From the NCBI RefSeq assembly GCF_018449435.1, contig NZ_JAHCMU010000023.1, positions 1 to 64,000 on the forward strand: 64,000 nucleotides of DNA. The letters run 5' to 3'. Within the stretch, counting starts at the first letter, position 1; the number at the start of each line of letters is the position of its first letter. This DNA is from Flagellimonas sp. 389. Its GTDB lineage: Bacteria > Bacteroidota > Bacteroidia > Flavobacteriales > Flavobacteriaceae. The notes below the pieces were generated by a model, which did no database searches, was not told the origin of the DNA, and saw nothing but the letters and a program-made list of their open reading frames with translations. The position numbers were made by a program, and so were the translations under genes. Positions 27,099-37,200 of this stretch are shown here, piece after piece.

Positions 27099-29204
27099 AT
27101 GAGACATTCAGTAAATAACAATAAAATATTTTGGACTGTGATACGAAAGAATACCATAAAAATTGGAGTATTGTTTTTTGTGGTCGTAGCTATACTATCC
27201 TGTGAACAAGAGAAAAAGTATATTTCCTATACAGATATGGTCAATCGATTAATAGACCTTCAAGTGTTGGCGAAATTACCCCAAAAAGGAGAAAAAAGTG
27301 CCATGTGGTCCAGTTATGACCGTGATAGCAAGATAGATTCGGTAACTGGGGAATTTATTGATTGGGATGCCAATATTGATGGTTTTGAACCACAATATAT
27401 TAGAAAAGAAGGTGACAATGAGGTGTTGGCAGAAATGACAGGACCCGGGGCCATTGTCAGGATCTGGTCGGCAAGCCCGCGTAAGGGAAAGGTTAAAATC
27501 TATATTGATGGGAACGAGGAGCCAATGGTCAACGAATCCTTTATTGATTACTTCAAGCCGAGTATTCCAGCTTTTGATTATCCTGAACTGGTCTACGAGA
27601 CCAATGCCAAGGGATTTAACAACTATGTGCCGATACCCTATCAAAAAAGTTGTAAGATCGTGGCAGAACCCGGTTGGGGGCAGTACTATCATTTCAATTA
27701 TATCACTTTTCCTGAAGGTACAGGGCTGGAAGCTTTTGACCCAAATCTGACGGAAGAAGGAAAGACTGCTCTTGAAAATGTGAATACCTTTTTCGCTAAA
27801 GATATGGGCGAATACCCTCATGAAAATAGCAGTTTGAAAAATGAAACCAACAAACTGGAATTAGCGGCGAACGAGAAGAAAACCGCTTTTACTTTAGAAG
27901 GAGAAGGAGCCATTGCAGCGATAAAAGCGAAGTTTCATATCGCCGATTCTTCAAAGGTTGCAGAGGTCATGCGCAAGACCATTTTGGAGATACGTTGGGA
28001 TGGAGAGGATCAACCTTCGGTCTGGACGCCTTTGGGAGATTTTTTTGGTACGTCACCCGGTTGGAACGAATACCAAACCTTACCTATGGGAATGACCAAA
28101 GAATGGGCATACAGCTATTGGTTTATGCCTTATGGAGATGGGGCTGAAATTGCTTTGCAAAATTACTATGATGGTCCCGTATCGGTGACCCTGGAAATAA
28201 CATATACCGAGCTTGAAGGCGATATTGATGATTATGGAAGGTTTCACGCCAAATGGCACAGAGACTTGGACCCCGTCGAAGAAGAACGATGGCCAGATTG
28301 GGAATTACTTAAAACAAAGGGCCAAGGACGATTTTTAGGTGCTCATCTTTTGGTCTGGAACCCAAAGGGGGGTAGCTCGGATTCGGGTGGACCTGGACAT
28401 TTTTGGTGGGGCGAAGGGGATGAAAAGTTCTTTGTGGACAATGAGCAGTTTCCATCTACCTTTGGTACGGGAACCGAAGATTATTTTGGCTATGCTTGGT
28501 GCAATCCTTCAATTTTTGAACAGGCGTTTCACAGTCAGACCCAAGACAATGACAATATGGGGTATCAACCTATGAACCGCTGGCAGATAACGGATAATAT
28601 TCCTTTTCAACAATCTTTTGATGGTTATCTTGAAAAGTACTTCCCCAACGAATTGCCCACACAATATAGCACCGTAGTATATTGGTACTTGAACCCAGAA
28701 GGAGAAGATGTATTAACTGCAGTAGATGCGGACGAACTTTATGGGTATGAAACGCCATTCGAGGTATTCCGAAAGGATGGTGTTATGGAAGCGGAAGAAC
28801 TTATCGTTGCATCCAATACGGGTGGATGGGTATCCTCAGACTTTTGGGCACACGAATCACTTTTTGAGACCGTGAGCGGACATAAAATCATGGTATGGTT
28901 TGCTGCAAAGGATAAAGCCAATACTTTGAAAACAACCTTTAACTGGTCTGAAGCAGGGAACTATAAAGTGTATGCAAATCTAGTTCAACAAGATGATGGA
29001 GGAACATTCGATATCAAATTGAACGGTAAAGCTTTGAATCGGTTGGATTTTCGAGCGCCCAAAGAACAAAAGCAGACCAAGAGCGTATTACTTGGTGAAG
29101 TTCGCCTAGAACTTGGCCAACAAGAGTTAGAGTTTATTTGGTCAGGCGACGGCGAATTTCCCCAGGCCTTACGGTTAGATTATTTGGAGCTACAGAAAGT
29201 TTAA
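27099..29204 (+). CDS. DUF2961/GH172-family glycoside hydrolase, lipoprotein
   Basis: 701 residues from ATG 27099; ATG 27081 would overlap the upstream stop and is also possible. A long n-region leads to lipobox AILSC. The GH172 double jelly roll follows, with MTGPGAIVRIWSASP (about 110) and the family signature TFGTGTEDYFGYAW (Glu about 460), which contains a catalytic Glu in characterised members. The C-terminal ~140 residues (after GVMEAEEL) form an extra beta-sandwich, possibly carbohydrate-binding. Known GH172 enzymes act on alpha-D-fructofuranosides and alpha-D-arabinofuranosides. With FucI and an AraB-type kinase in the same regulon, exo-D-arabinofuranosidase is my preferred activity; this is an inference. 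Confidence 0.88.
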   Translation: MRHSVNNNKIFWTVIRKNTIKIGVLFFVVVAILSCEQEKKYISYTDMVNRLIDLQVLAKLPQKGEKSAMWSSYDRDSKIDSVTGEFIDWDANIDGFEPQYIRKEGDNEVLAEMTGPGAIVRIWSASPRKGKVKIYIDGNEEPMVNESFIDYFKPSIPAFDYPELVYETNAKGFNNYVPIPYQKSCKIVAEPGWGQYYHFNYITFPEGTGLEAFDPNLTEEGKTALENVNTFFAKDMGEYPHENSSLKNETNKLELAANEKKTAFTLEGEGAIAAIKAKFHIADSSKVAEVMRKTILEIRWDGEDQPSVWTPLGDFFGTSPGWNEYQTLPMGMTKEWAYSYWFMPYGDGAEIALQNYYDGPVSVTLEITYTELEGDIDDYGRFHAKWHRDLDPVEEERWPDWELLKTKGQGRFLGAHLLVWNPKGGSSDSGGPGHFWWGEGDEKFFVDNEQFPSTFGTGTEDYFGYAWCNPSIFEQAFHSQTQDNDNMGYQPMNRWQITDNIPFQQSFDGYLEKYFPNELPTQYSTVVYWYLNPEGEDVLTAVDADELYGYETPFEVFRKDGVMEAEELIVASNTGGWVSSDFWAHESLFETVSGHKIMVWFAAKDKANTLKTTFNWSEAGNYKVYANLVQQDDGGTFDIKLNGKALNRLDFRAPKEQKQTKSVLLGEVRLELGQQELEFIWSGDGEFPQALRLDYLELQKV

Positions 29205-29854
29205 TTAGTTGAGTTAGTTTTTTCAAAAAAGGACCGATTTCCAAGCCAGAAGCAAGTAAAAGTATTGTAGCGTATTTTAGTTGTTTTCAAAATATTTGGC
29301 AAATTTGAATAGCTTGGTTATTGGTCTTTTATCTTATCTTTTCTAATTTCCCAAGATTTGCCCAGTTCTTTTTATTGGGATTATTTACTGGACACTAATT
29401 ACACTAATTACATGAATTGACACGGATTGACACGGATTTTTCGGAGATTTTTTTTTGGATTTGGTGCTTGGAATTTTAGTGGCTCTTGGGCTTGCCTGGA
29501 GGAGATTTACTTTTGATTCTTGATAGCTTCACTTGCTCCAATAGGCATAATTCGCATTTACGATATTGATCAAAGGCACTGTTTTATTACTTTCTGGCAA
29601 TAGCCACCATATCTCTGGATTTGGGCTTGGCATTTCATTTTTCTTTTGATTACTCATAAACAAATCGGATAATCGAATGAATTACCAAGTGTTTTCAAAA
29701 GAGACAATTAGGTTTGTATAGCGAAACAGATTCTCTATACTATACTAAAATTGTATCTAATTTCGTCTGCAACCCAAAATAGTGGTATGCTTGTGCCCAT
29801 ACGGTCGAGTTCTGAGCCTGTATTGTTAATCTTCCCATATGTAAAATCTCTGAA
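29205..29854. other. 650-bp intergenic region, no clear gene
   Basis: It holds a short degenerate tandem repeat (listed separately) and one 42-codon minus-strand frame from ATG 29657 to stop 29529 (MSNQKKNEMPSPNP at its start, ANYAYWSK at its end). That frame has protein-like composition but no recognised family and no promoter, and is not called as a gene. No terminator for the GH172 gene is evident. Confidence 0.5.
29392..29438. repeat. degenerate 9-10 nt tandem repeat
   Basis: Units read ACACTAATT twice, ACATGAATT once and GACACGGATT twice in direct succession. It is a short period-9/10 array distinct from the 7-nt arrays elsewhere. Confidence 0.8.
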
Positions 29855-30766
29855 ATGAAAAGCATCTACTATTTAACTATTGTCTTTGCCTTTTTTTGTT
29901 ACAATAAAATGTGGTCGCAAGAAAATGTAATCCACGTAAAGACGTTAACCAAGAATTTTTATGGAAATGGCTCAGTGGCCGTTGGTCTGGATGGGACTGT
30001 TTTTGTCAATGAATATGGTACGGCAAATCCAGATATTTCTGGTAGTGGAACCCGTATATTTTCCGTTACTGAAAAAGGCGAGGTTGCCATAGTTTCAGAA
30101 AAGGTAAGTGGCGCCGTGGGTAATGCTCTGGACAGCGAAGGAAACTATTATTTCAATAATGGAAATTCCTATACTTCAAGTGATTTTATGGTTTTAAAGG
30201 ATGGTAAAATAACCAAAATTGCAACTCTTGAAGGTTTTTCTGGGGATATATTGATTGATGGAGCAAATGACTTTTTTTACATCACCAGCTATACGCACCC
30301 TGCTATTAGAAGAGTATCCAAGCAAGGACAAGTTGAAGATTACGCAAAAGATGAAAGACTAAAAGGCGCAACGGGCATAACTTTTGGTCCTGACAAAGAT
30401 ATGTTTGTAAGTAATTTTACTACGGGCAAGATTTTTAAATTGGACCCAAAAGGTTCAATCGAGGAACTGGCAAGTATTCCAATAGTTTACCCCGGTTATG
30501 TTATAGGCTATATCACATATTTTGAAGAAAATCTTTACGCAACAGGATATGGTTCCAACAAGATTTATAAAATAGGGATGGATGGAGAGGTAACGGAATT
30601 TGCCGGTTCTGGCGAATACAAAATGGAAGATGGTACTGCTACAAAAGCCAGTTTTGTGACACCGAACGGTATAGACATTGATACTAAGAACCGAAGACTA
30701 TATATTTCTCAAAACGGAAATGGTAAACCAGCTTCATTACGCTATATCGATTTACCAAAAAAATAG
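29855..30766 (+). CDS. secreted NHL/SMP-30-like beta-propeller protein
   Basis: 303 residues with a signal peptide (to about residue 21, MWSQ). The mature part consists of about six blade-like repeats in which a G-[VI]-x-x-D-x-x-[GN]-x-[VLF]-[YF][VI] pattern recurs, for example VAVGLDGTVFVNEYG, GITFGPDKDMFVSNFTTG and NGIDIDTKNRRLYISQNG. This is the pattern of NHL or SMP-30/gluconolactonase-like propellers. No catalytic metal site of gluconolactonases could be confirmed, so it may be a binding protein. It stands alone between the sugar locus and the carbonic anhydrase gene. Confidence 0.75.
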   Translation: MKSIYYLTIVFAFFCYNKMWSQENVIHVKTLTKNFYGNGSVAVGLDGTVFVNEYGTANPDISGSGTRIFSVTEKGEVAIVSEKVSGAVGNALDSEGNYYFNNGNSYTSSDFMVLKDGKITKIATLEGFSGDILIDGANDFFYITSYTHPAIRRVSKQGQVEDYAKDERLKGATGITFGPDKDMFVSNFTTGKIFKLDPKGSIEELASIPIVYPGYVIGYITYFEENLYATGYGSNKIYKIGMDGEVTEFAGSGEYKMEDGTATKASFVTPNGIDIDTKNRRLYISQNGNGKPASLRYIDLPKK

Positions 30767-30866
30767 CACTAAACCCCTTTTTTTAATGTTGGTTTAATTT
30801 GCCATGGAATTTTAGCTTTATGTAAGTGCTTATGCCAACATTTTTTTATTAAGATAAAATGAAAGT

Positions 30867-30945
30867 AATACTATTATAATATAATAGTTTAACTATTGTT
30901 TATGAATAGTAATAGTATTAAAATTATCTTGCTTAGGTATATTTG
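30867..30945 (+). promoter_or_regulatory. AT-rich inverted repeats and -7 box before carbonic anhydrase
   Basis: AATACTATT (30867-30875) and AATAGTATT (about 30911-30919) are inverted. Between them lie CTATTAT-AAT-ATAATAG and the 15-bp palindrome AATAGTTTAACTATT (30883-30897). TATATTTG (30938-30945) fits the -7 consensus, 30 bases before the start codon. The nested dyads could be regulator sites. Confidence 0.45.
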
Positions 30946-30975
30946 CTATACTATAAACATTAAAAATCCAAGATT

Positions 30976-31725
30976 ATGAAAGAGTACTTTAGACTTTTTG
31001 TTTTTATACTTGCTTGTATCACTACGCTTTCGGTAGGTGCGCAACATTTGACACCGTCTGAAAGCGGAAAGATAGAGATTGACGAATCACAGATTCTGGT
31101 AGAAGAGATATTAACAGCAGAAGAGCGTGATGCACTTTCTCCCAATGATGTGCTTATGGAACTTAGAGCTGGTAATGAGCGTTTTGTACGAAGCGATTTA
31201 ACCGCAAGAAACCACTCTGTCCAGATACGTGAAAGTGTAGCTGGTCAGTATCCCAAAGCAATTGTGCTCTCCTGTGTTGACAGTAGGGTTCCCGTAGAAG
31301 ATGTATTCGATAAAGGTATTGGGGATATGTTTGTAGCTAGAGTTGCGGGTAACTTCATAAACAAAGATATTGTAGGAAGTATGGAGTTTGCCTGTAAAGT
31401 TGCCGGTGCTAAATTGATTCTTGTAATGGGACATGAAAATTGTGGGGCTATTCACGCTGCTATTGATGATGTTAAACTTGGTAATATTACAAGTATGTTG
31501 AGCAATATTGAACCTGCTATAAAAATATCGAATGTTGTGGAGGGTGAAAAGTCATCCAAAAACCGACTTTTTGTTCATGAGGTCAGTGAAAACAATGTTA
31601 GACTAGCCATAGAAAAAATAAAAAAAGATAGTCCTATACTCAATGAAATGAAGGAAAATGGAGATATAGAGATTATGGGTGCTGTATATGACATGGATAC
31701 AGGCGTTGTAAATTTCTTAGAATAA
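30976..31725 (+). CDS. secreted beta-class carbonic anhydrase
   Basis: 249 residues. A signal peptide ending in SVGAQ is followed by an acidic linker and a beta-carbonic anhydrase domain (about 60-245). Zinc ligands are Cys100 in SCVDSRVPVE, His153 and Cys156 in MGHENCGAIH; Asp102 and Arg104 form the conserved catalytic dyad. The enzyme interconverts CO2 and bicarbonate. Most bacterial beta enzymes are cytoplasmic, so the signal peptide points to a periplasmic role such as CO2 or bicarbonate supply or pH control. It is monocistronic, with a -7 box and a strong terminator. Confidence 0.94.
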   Translation: MKEYFRLFVFILACITTLSVGAQHLTPSESGKIEIDESQILVEEILTAEERDALSPNDVLMELRAGNERFVRSDLTARNHSVQIRESVAGQYPKAIVLSCVDSRVPVEDVFDKGIGDMFVARVAGNFINKDIVGSMEFACKVAGAKLILVMGHENCGAIHAAIDDVKLGNITSMLSNIEPAIKISNVVEGEKSSKNRLFVHEVSENNVRLAIEKIKKDSPILNEMKENGDIEIMGAVYDMDTGVVNFLE

Positions 31726-31768
31726 CAAAACTTCTGCATTAAACAGATTTAAAACTGTTTGTTGCCGA

Positions 31769-31808
31769 TCCTCTAAATAAATCCAAAGATTTGTTTAGAG
31801 GATTTTTT
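31769..31808 (+). terminator. Rho-independent terminator of the carbonic anhydrase gene
   Basis: TCCTCTAAA (31769-31777) pairs with TTTAGAGGA (31794-31802); the stem extends inward through AATC/GATT. A run of six T follows. Confidence 0.88.
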
Positions 31809-31994
31809 ATTTCATTCACTATTAAAATTAATTGAAAGTTACGGTTACACTTTTTAAATATCGATCCAGAAGGCCCATCCGTGAATGCAAACGGCCCATC
31901 CATCAGTTTAGGTCCTATAAAAGCAAAATTCAATAGTATGTTTACACCGAGTTAGTAGTCAAGTTGAATGACGTGATTATAAATCTTTTAAGAA

Positions 31995-32170
31995 TAGATT
32001 TGGTTTGGATATTTTAGATCAATTTGTTTAGAAGATTTACGTTGCACCAAGGAGTTATGAGGTTGAGCTCCTTGGTTGTAGCGGTTTTAAAATTTAATTG
32101 TACAATAAGCTCATTTACTTAACCTACCTGCTTAGATAAAGGGTCATTTATAATGGCTCTTTTTCTTTTT
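31995..32170 (+). ncRNA. candidate small RNA
   Basis: TAGATTTG (31995-32002) fits a -7 box. Downstream, CCAAGGAG and CTCCTTGG form an 8-bp hairpin near 32048-32076. A terminator-like stem, AAAGGGTCATT with AATGGCTCTTT (about 32136-32163), ends in a T-rich tail. No open frame of useful length precedes this terminator on the plus strand, which leaves a non-coding transcript of about 150 nt as the simplest reading. The family is not recognised. Bases 31809-31994 contain no gene; a short frame around 31860-31950 is probably chance. Confidence 0.35.
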
Positions 32171-32252
32171 CAACTTAGGAAAGTTTATAACCCTTCACAA
32201 AATCTTGTTGACAAATTGAGAATAGCATGGTGAATAAATCAACTGTTTACCT

Positions 32253-32285
32253 TTTGTAAGGTTCTATGCAAAAAACCTACTTTTG
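32253..32285 (+). promoter_or_regulatory. promoter of trxB
   Basis: TTTG (32253-32256), a 21-nt spacer and TACTTTTG (32278-32285) match the Bacteroidetes -33/-7 consensus, 29 bases before the trxB start codon. Confidence 0.7.
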
Positions 32286-32314
32286 TAAAAGTAATTTATA
32301 GCACAAACTATCTT

Positions 32315-33289
32315 ATGTCCGAACAAATAGAAAGAATAAAAACACTTATCATTGGGTCTGGCCCAGCAGGATACACAGCAGCAATCTATGCCTCTAGAGC
32401 TGATTTAAAACCTGTAATGTACACAGGAATGGAACCTGGGGGGCAATTAACAACAACAACAGAAGTAGATAATTTTCCTGGATATCCTGATGGTATCGAT
32501 GGCCCTACCATGATGGTTCAGCTTCAGAAACAGGCTGAAAGATTTGGCACAGAGGTACGGATAGGAATGGTCACTTCGGTTGATTTAAGTGATGAAGTTG
32601 GAGGAATACACAAAGTAACCGTGGATAATGATCAGGTTATCGAAGCAGAAAGTATTATAATTTCCACAGGTGCTTCGGCAAAATATTTAAATATCCCAAG
32701 TGAACAACGTTTACGCGGAGGCGGCGTTTCTGCTTGTGCCGTTTGTGACGGATTCTTTTATAAAGGTCAAGAGGTAGCTATTGTTGGGGCAGGGGATACC
32801 GCTGCCGAAGAAGCTTCTTACCTGGCAAATATCTGTAAAAAAGTGACCATGTTGGTGCGAAAAGATTATATGAGAGCCTCCAAGGCGATGCAGCATCGTG
32901 TCAACAGTTTAGAGAATATAGAGGTCAGGTATAACACAGAGGTTGATGAAGTGTTGGGCGAACAAGTGGTCGAAGGCCTTAGAATGGTCAACAATGTAAC
33001 AGGGGAAAAAGAGGATATTGCCATTACAGGGCTTTTTATAGCAATAGGGCACAAACCCAATACGGATATCTTCAAGGGTCAATTAGATATGGACGAAACA
33101 GGTTATATCATTACTGAAGGAAAGTCCACAAAAACAAATAAACCTGGGGTCTTTGCTAGTGGAGATGTACAAGATAAAGAGTACAGGCAAGCAGTAACTG
33201 CTGCCGGGACAGGGTGTATGGCCGCTTTGGATGCGGAACGTTATTTGGCTTCTGTTGGGTCAACAGAGGAAGTGACGGCCAATTCATAG
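32315..33289 (+). CDS. trxB: thioredoxin-disulfide reductase
   Basis: 324 residues, the normal size. An FAD-binding GSGPAG (15-20) with TAAIYASRA, the redox motif C141-A-V-C144-D-G, an NADPH-binding GAGDTAAEEA (about 157-166) and the FAD-contacting GVFASGDVQDKEYRQA near the C-terminus are all present. It reduces thioredoxin with NADPH in the cytoplasm. It is monocistronic, with its own promoter and a hairpin terminator shared with the convergent gene. Confidence 0.97.
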   Translation: MSEQIERIKTLIIGSGPAGYTAAIYASRADLKPVMYTGMEPGGQLTTTTEVDNFPGYPDGIDGPTMMVQLQKQAERFGTEVRIGMVTSVDLSDEVGGIHKVTVDNDQVIEAESIIISTGASAKYLNIPSEQRLRGGGVSACAVCDGFFYKGQEVAIVGAGDTAAEEASYLANICKKVTMLVRKDYMRASKAMQHRVNSLENIEVRYNTEVDEVLGEQVVEGLRMVNNVTGEKEDIAITGLFIAIGHKPNTDIFKGQLDMDETGYIITEGKSTKTNKPGVFASGDVQDKEYRQAVTAAGTGCMAALDAERYLASVGSTEEVTANS

Positions 33290-33343
33290 AAGTTGGGTAG
33301 AAGACGTTCTCCTGTTATGATAGGTACAACTAAAGAACAATAA

Positions 33344-33387
33344 AAAGCAATCCATAGACTGATTTCAATTCAGGAACGGATTGCTTT
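33344..33387. terminator. hairpin between convergent genes
   Basis: AAAGCAATCC (33344-33353) and GGATTGCTTT (33378-33387) form a perfect 10-bp stem between the ends of trxB and the convergent minus-strand gene. It has A/T flanks on both sides and may serve both. Confidence 0.65.
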
Positions 33388-33407
33388 ATGCTTTATAATG
33401 GATTTTT

Positions 33408-33854
33408 TTAATCGATGCGCTTATAATTTTCTGAAGAGGTTCTGTTGCCCTCATCATCTACGGTAATCTGACTAAAAAAGTCTTTTTCCAGTTTAAGTTC
33501 AAATGTAAAATTACGCATCGTGTCCAGTGCTTTCATCATGGCGTCATCGCCATATTCAATGACTTCTATGAGCGAGTCTTTGGTTATTTTATAGGAACCG
33601 TAGCCAAATCTTCCATGTGGTTCATCGGGGACGTAGCGTGTCCACATTATTTTCCCCTTGGAGTACATTTTTACCTGTCTGTAACCATCAGATTTTTCGA
33701 TGGTATCAGAGATATCCTGCCCGTCATAACTATAGAAACTTTGAAGCTCCCATGTTCCTTCGATAGATTTTGTAGGTTGAGGTTTAGGCGATGTAAATTC
33801 TGTGGCAGAAATTAAAATTAACATCAATAAAACCAATCCTAGTAGTTTTTTCAT
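33408..33854 (-). CDS. secreted lipocalin-like protein
   Basis: 148 residues with a signal peptide (about 1-18). The mature domain has the SIEGTWELQSFYSYDGQ opening typical of lipocalin-like families in Bacteroidetes, then GYRQVKMYSKGKIMWTRYVP and FGYGSYKI strands. These fit an eight-stranded beta-barrel of the DUF4488 or lipocalin_4-like type. Its ligand is unknown. The gene is alone and convergent with trxB. Confidence 0.75.
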   Translation of the reverse strand: MKKLLGLVLLMLILISATEFTSPKPQPTKSIEGTWELQSFYSYDGQDISDTIEKSDGYRQVKMYSKGKIMWTRYVPDEPHGRFGYGSYKITKDSLIEVIEYGDDAMMKALDTMRNFTFELKLEKDFFSQITVDDEGNRTSSENYKRID

Positions 33855-34251
33855 ACCCGTTACTTTTAAGATTAGTAATAATCAACCCTTTAATTTACAA
33901 ATAATTATGATCAAAACTGGGTTTAATTCAAAAAAGTGGCATGTAAAATATGAAATTCATAAAACCTAATTTTTTATGGCTATATACAATGCTTACCGAT
34001 TACCTTGGCCGTCAAAAAACAGCATTATATGCAGTTAATTGCAAGAAAATGATTTGAAAAAGATTTTAAGCTACATTTTGCAAGATTAAATAGCTTTTTG
34101 TAGGAAAATAGATGATAAAAAAAGAAACAATAGGTATTTTTTCTATAAAACCGTAAATAATTGTACATATCTGCAACATTTTAAGATAAAATTGTTTGAT
34201 TATTAACATTTTTTATACACTTTTAACCACCAATATTTAATTACCTAACTT
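33855..34251. other. 397-bp upstream region of the second SusC gene
   Basis: No gene or RNA is seen. The DNA is AT-rich. TTTG at 34195-34198 followed 17 nt later by TACACTTT (34216-34223) is a weak promoter candidate for the susC/susD pair. The LacI palindrome of the other locus is absent here. Confidence 0.4.
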
Positions 34252-37200
34252 ATGATTAAAGCATTTCTAACTTTTTTTACATTATTGATAGCTACGTTCA
34301 GTTTTGGTCAGACCATTACTGGTAGTGTAGTTGACGAATTAGGAACTCCCCTGCCTGGAGTGTCCATTTTAGTGCTTGGAACTACTAATGGAACTACTAC
34401 GGATTTTGATGGAAATTATTCGATAATGGCTAACTCTGGAGACATTCTTGAGTTTTCTTATTTGGGAATGAAAACCCAAACAGTAACGGTAGGCTCTGCT
34501 AGTACTTTAAACATAACCATGCAAGAGGATTCTCAGGCTTTGGATGAGGTCGTTGTGACTGCATTTGGGATTACTCAGGAGAAAAAAGCTTTAGGGTATG
34601 CGGTGCAAAGTGTCGATGCTAAATCCATAACGGAGACTAGGCAAGCTAATGCAGTAAGTGCCCTACAAGGACGGGTTGCAGGTGTTCAAATTACGAATTC
34701 GGGTGGGGCACCTGGACAAAGTGCTAGAATAATAATTAGGGGAATCAATTCTTTGGATCCCGAAGCGGATAATCAACCTTTATTCGTAGTAGATGGTGTA
34801 CCAATAGATAATTCAACCGTTGAGTCAGGAGCTTTCAACGGTAGTAGCACGCCAAGAGGATTGACCAATAGAGCCGCGGACATTAACCCGGCTGATATTG
34901 AATCAATGTCTATTTTGAAAGGTGCGGCAGCAACGGCGCTATATGGTGTAAGGGCTGCCAATGGAGCAGTAATAATTACTACCAAAAAGGGGCAGGTCGG
35001 TCAAATCAGAGTAAACCTAAATACATCGGTAGGTTTTGAAGAACTGAACCGATTACCGGAATTGCAAGACCAATTTGGGCAAGGTTTTAGTGGAGAATAT
35101 CAACCGGACAGTTTTTGGCCCGCATGGGGTGCACCAATTTCTGAAGTGGCGCAGACCGTACCAGGGCACAAATATCAAGATAACTGGAATCGCGCATTTA
35201 ATACCGGGGTACAAACGGACCATAGTCTGAGTATCTCGGGAGGGAGTGAAAATGTGACTTTTTACGGCTCTCTTGGCCGTTTTAAGCAAGAGGGTATTAT
35301 ACCTTTCAGTGATTGGGATAGGACATCGGCTAAACTTTCGGGTACCGTAAAATTAAGTGAAAAGTTTGATTTTAGCGGTTCGGTAAACTATACAAACTCG
35401 GGGGGTAATCGTGTTCCACACGATAGGTTTATGGAGCGAATGATGTATTGGGCAGAAACTCAAGATGTACGTGATTATATCAATCCAGATGGTACGATGA
35501 GAACTTATGGCAACACCAATCCCATCTATGACGCACGTTTTAGTACATATAAGGATGACGTAAACAGGATTATTGGAAATCTGAATTTAAATTACAAACC
35601 TACAGATTGGCTTACACTATCTTACAGGCTTGGCGTAGATACTTATAACGATTCAAGAACCGAGATAACACCTGGGCCTAGGGGAATAGATGGTGAAAGA
35701 CCGCTAAGTTCTACTGGTTTTATCGAAGAGACTCGAATAAATAGCAGGGATTTGACTTCCAACTTTTATATTACGCTTAAGAAGAAATTCAGCGAAGATT
35801 GGAACACTACATTGCGATTGGGTAATGATATTTTTGAAAGAAGGTTCGACAGGGTAACCTTAAGGGGTGAGGATTTTGTGATTCCAGAATTTTTTAACCT
35901 TAGCAATACAAGGCAGAATTTTAATAGCCAAGGTGAGAGCATTAGAAGGCTGGTTGGTTTTTATGGAGATTTACAAATCAATTACAAAGATTATCTCTTT
36001 CTAAATATTACTGGTAGAAATGATATTTCATCGACATTGCCTAAGGATAACAATTCGTTTTTCTATCCTTCTTTCAATTTAGGATATGTGTTTAGTGATC
36101 ATTTGGAAATGCCCTCTTGGTTTACATTTGGTAAACTCAGGGGATCTTGGGCACAGGTAGGAAAGGATACCAACCCACATGTGCTAGGAGCCTTTTTTGT
36201 TTCACCAGATCAATTTCCTTTAAACGGACAGGTAGGGTTTAGTAGGGATAGCGAATTTGGTGATCCAGGTCTAAAACCAGAATTGAATACCTCCTTGGAA
36301 TTCGGTGTACAACTCGCCTTTTTCGATAGCCGCCTTGATTTAGACGTGACATATTATAAAAACAATGCGGAAGATCAAATTATTCCAGTGCCTATTTCAG
36401 ATGCTACAGGTTTTTCATCTTTCATAACCAACGCTGGGGAAATAGAAAATAGTGGTTTTGAAGTAGTAATTGGTGCCGACATTATACGGGGAAAAGACTT
36501 TCAATGGACAGCATCGGCAAATTTTTCTGTTAACAATAATGAAATCAAATCCATTCGAGAGGGAATTGATGAAATTTTGGTGGGAAGTCAATTTGGCTAT
36601 GCAGGAAGTACGGTAAGCATGCGTTTGATAGAGGGTGAGGCTTATGGTAATCTTTATGGCACGAGTTATACGAGATTTGGCGCTGATGAAGATGCTATTT
36701 CCCTCAATCGTGGACTACCTATAATCATAGGTGAAGATGGATTTCCTGAGCGAAATGCCGAGCAATTGATTTTAGGTAACGCAGTTCCTAAATGGATAGG
36801 AGGTTTACGAAACGAGTTCAACTACAAAAATTTTGACTTAAGTTTTCTGATAGATTTTAGGGCTGATGTTGAGCAATACAATCAATTTGATAACTTCCTC
36901 GCCGCATTTGGTATAGCGGAATATACCACTGCTAGAAATGATTTTAGGGTTTTTGATGGTGTGTTGGAAGATGGAACAGCCAATACCCAGCAGGTATGGC
37001 TTGGACAGGGAACAGGACCTGACGGAGTGGACTATGGACAAGGTTTTTGGAGAAATCATTATAGGGGAGTCAGTGAGAATTTTGTACAGGATGCGAGTTT
37101 TATAAAATTGAGGAACATTACGCTAGGCTATACTTTCGATAATAAGTTATTGGATAAAACTCCGTTTTCCTCTTTCAGAATTTCTGCCTCGGCCAATAAT

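Noticed and set aside
27276..27821. 181-residue open frame on the minus strand
   Set aside because: It lies wholly inside the GH172 gene, antisense to well conserved motifs, and has no family signature.
31860..31955. Short plus-strand frame with DPEGPSVNANGPSIS
   Set aside because: No start codon in frame, no recognised family, and length too small to separate from chance.
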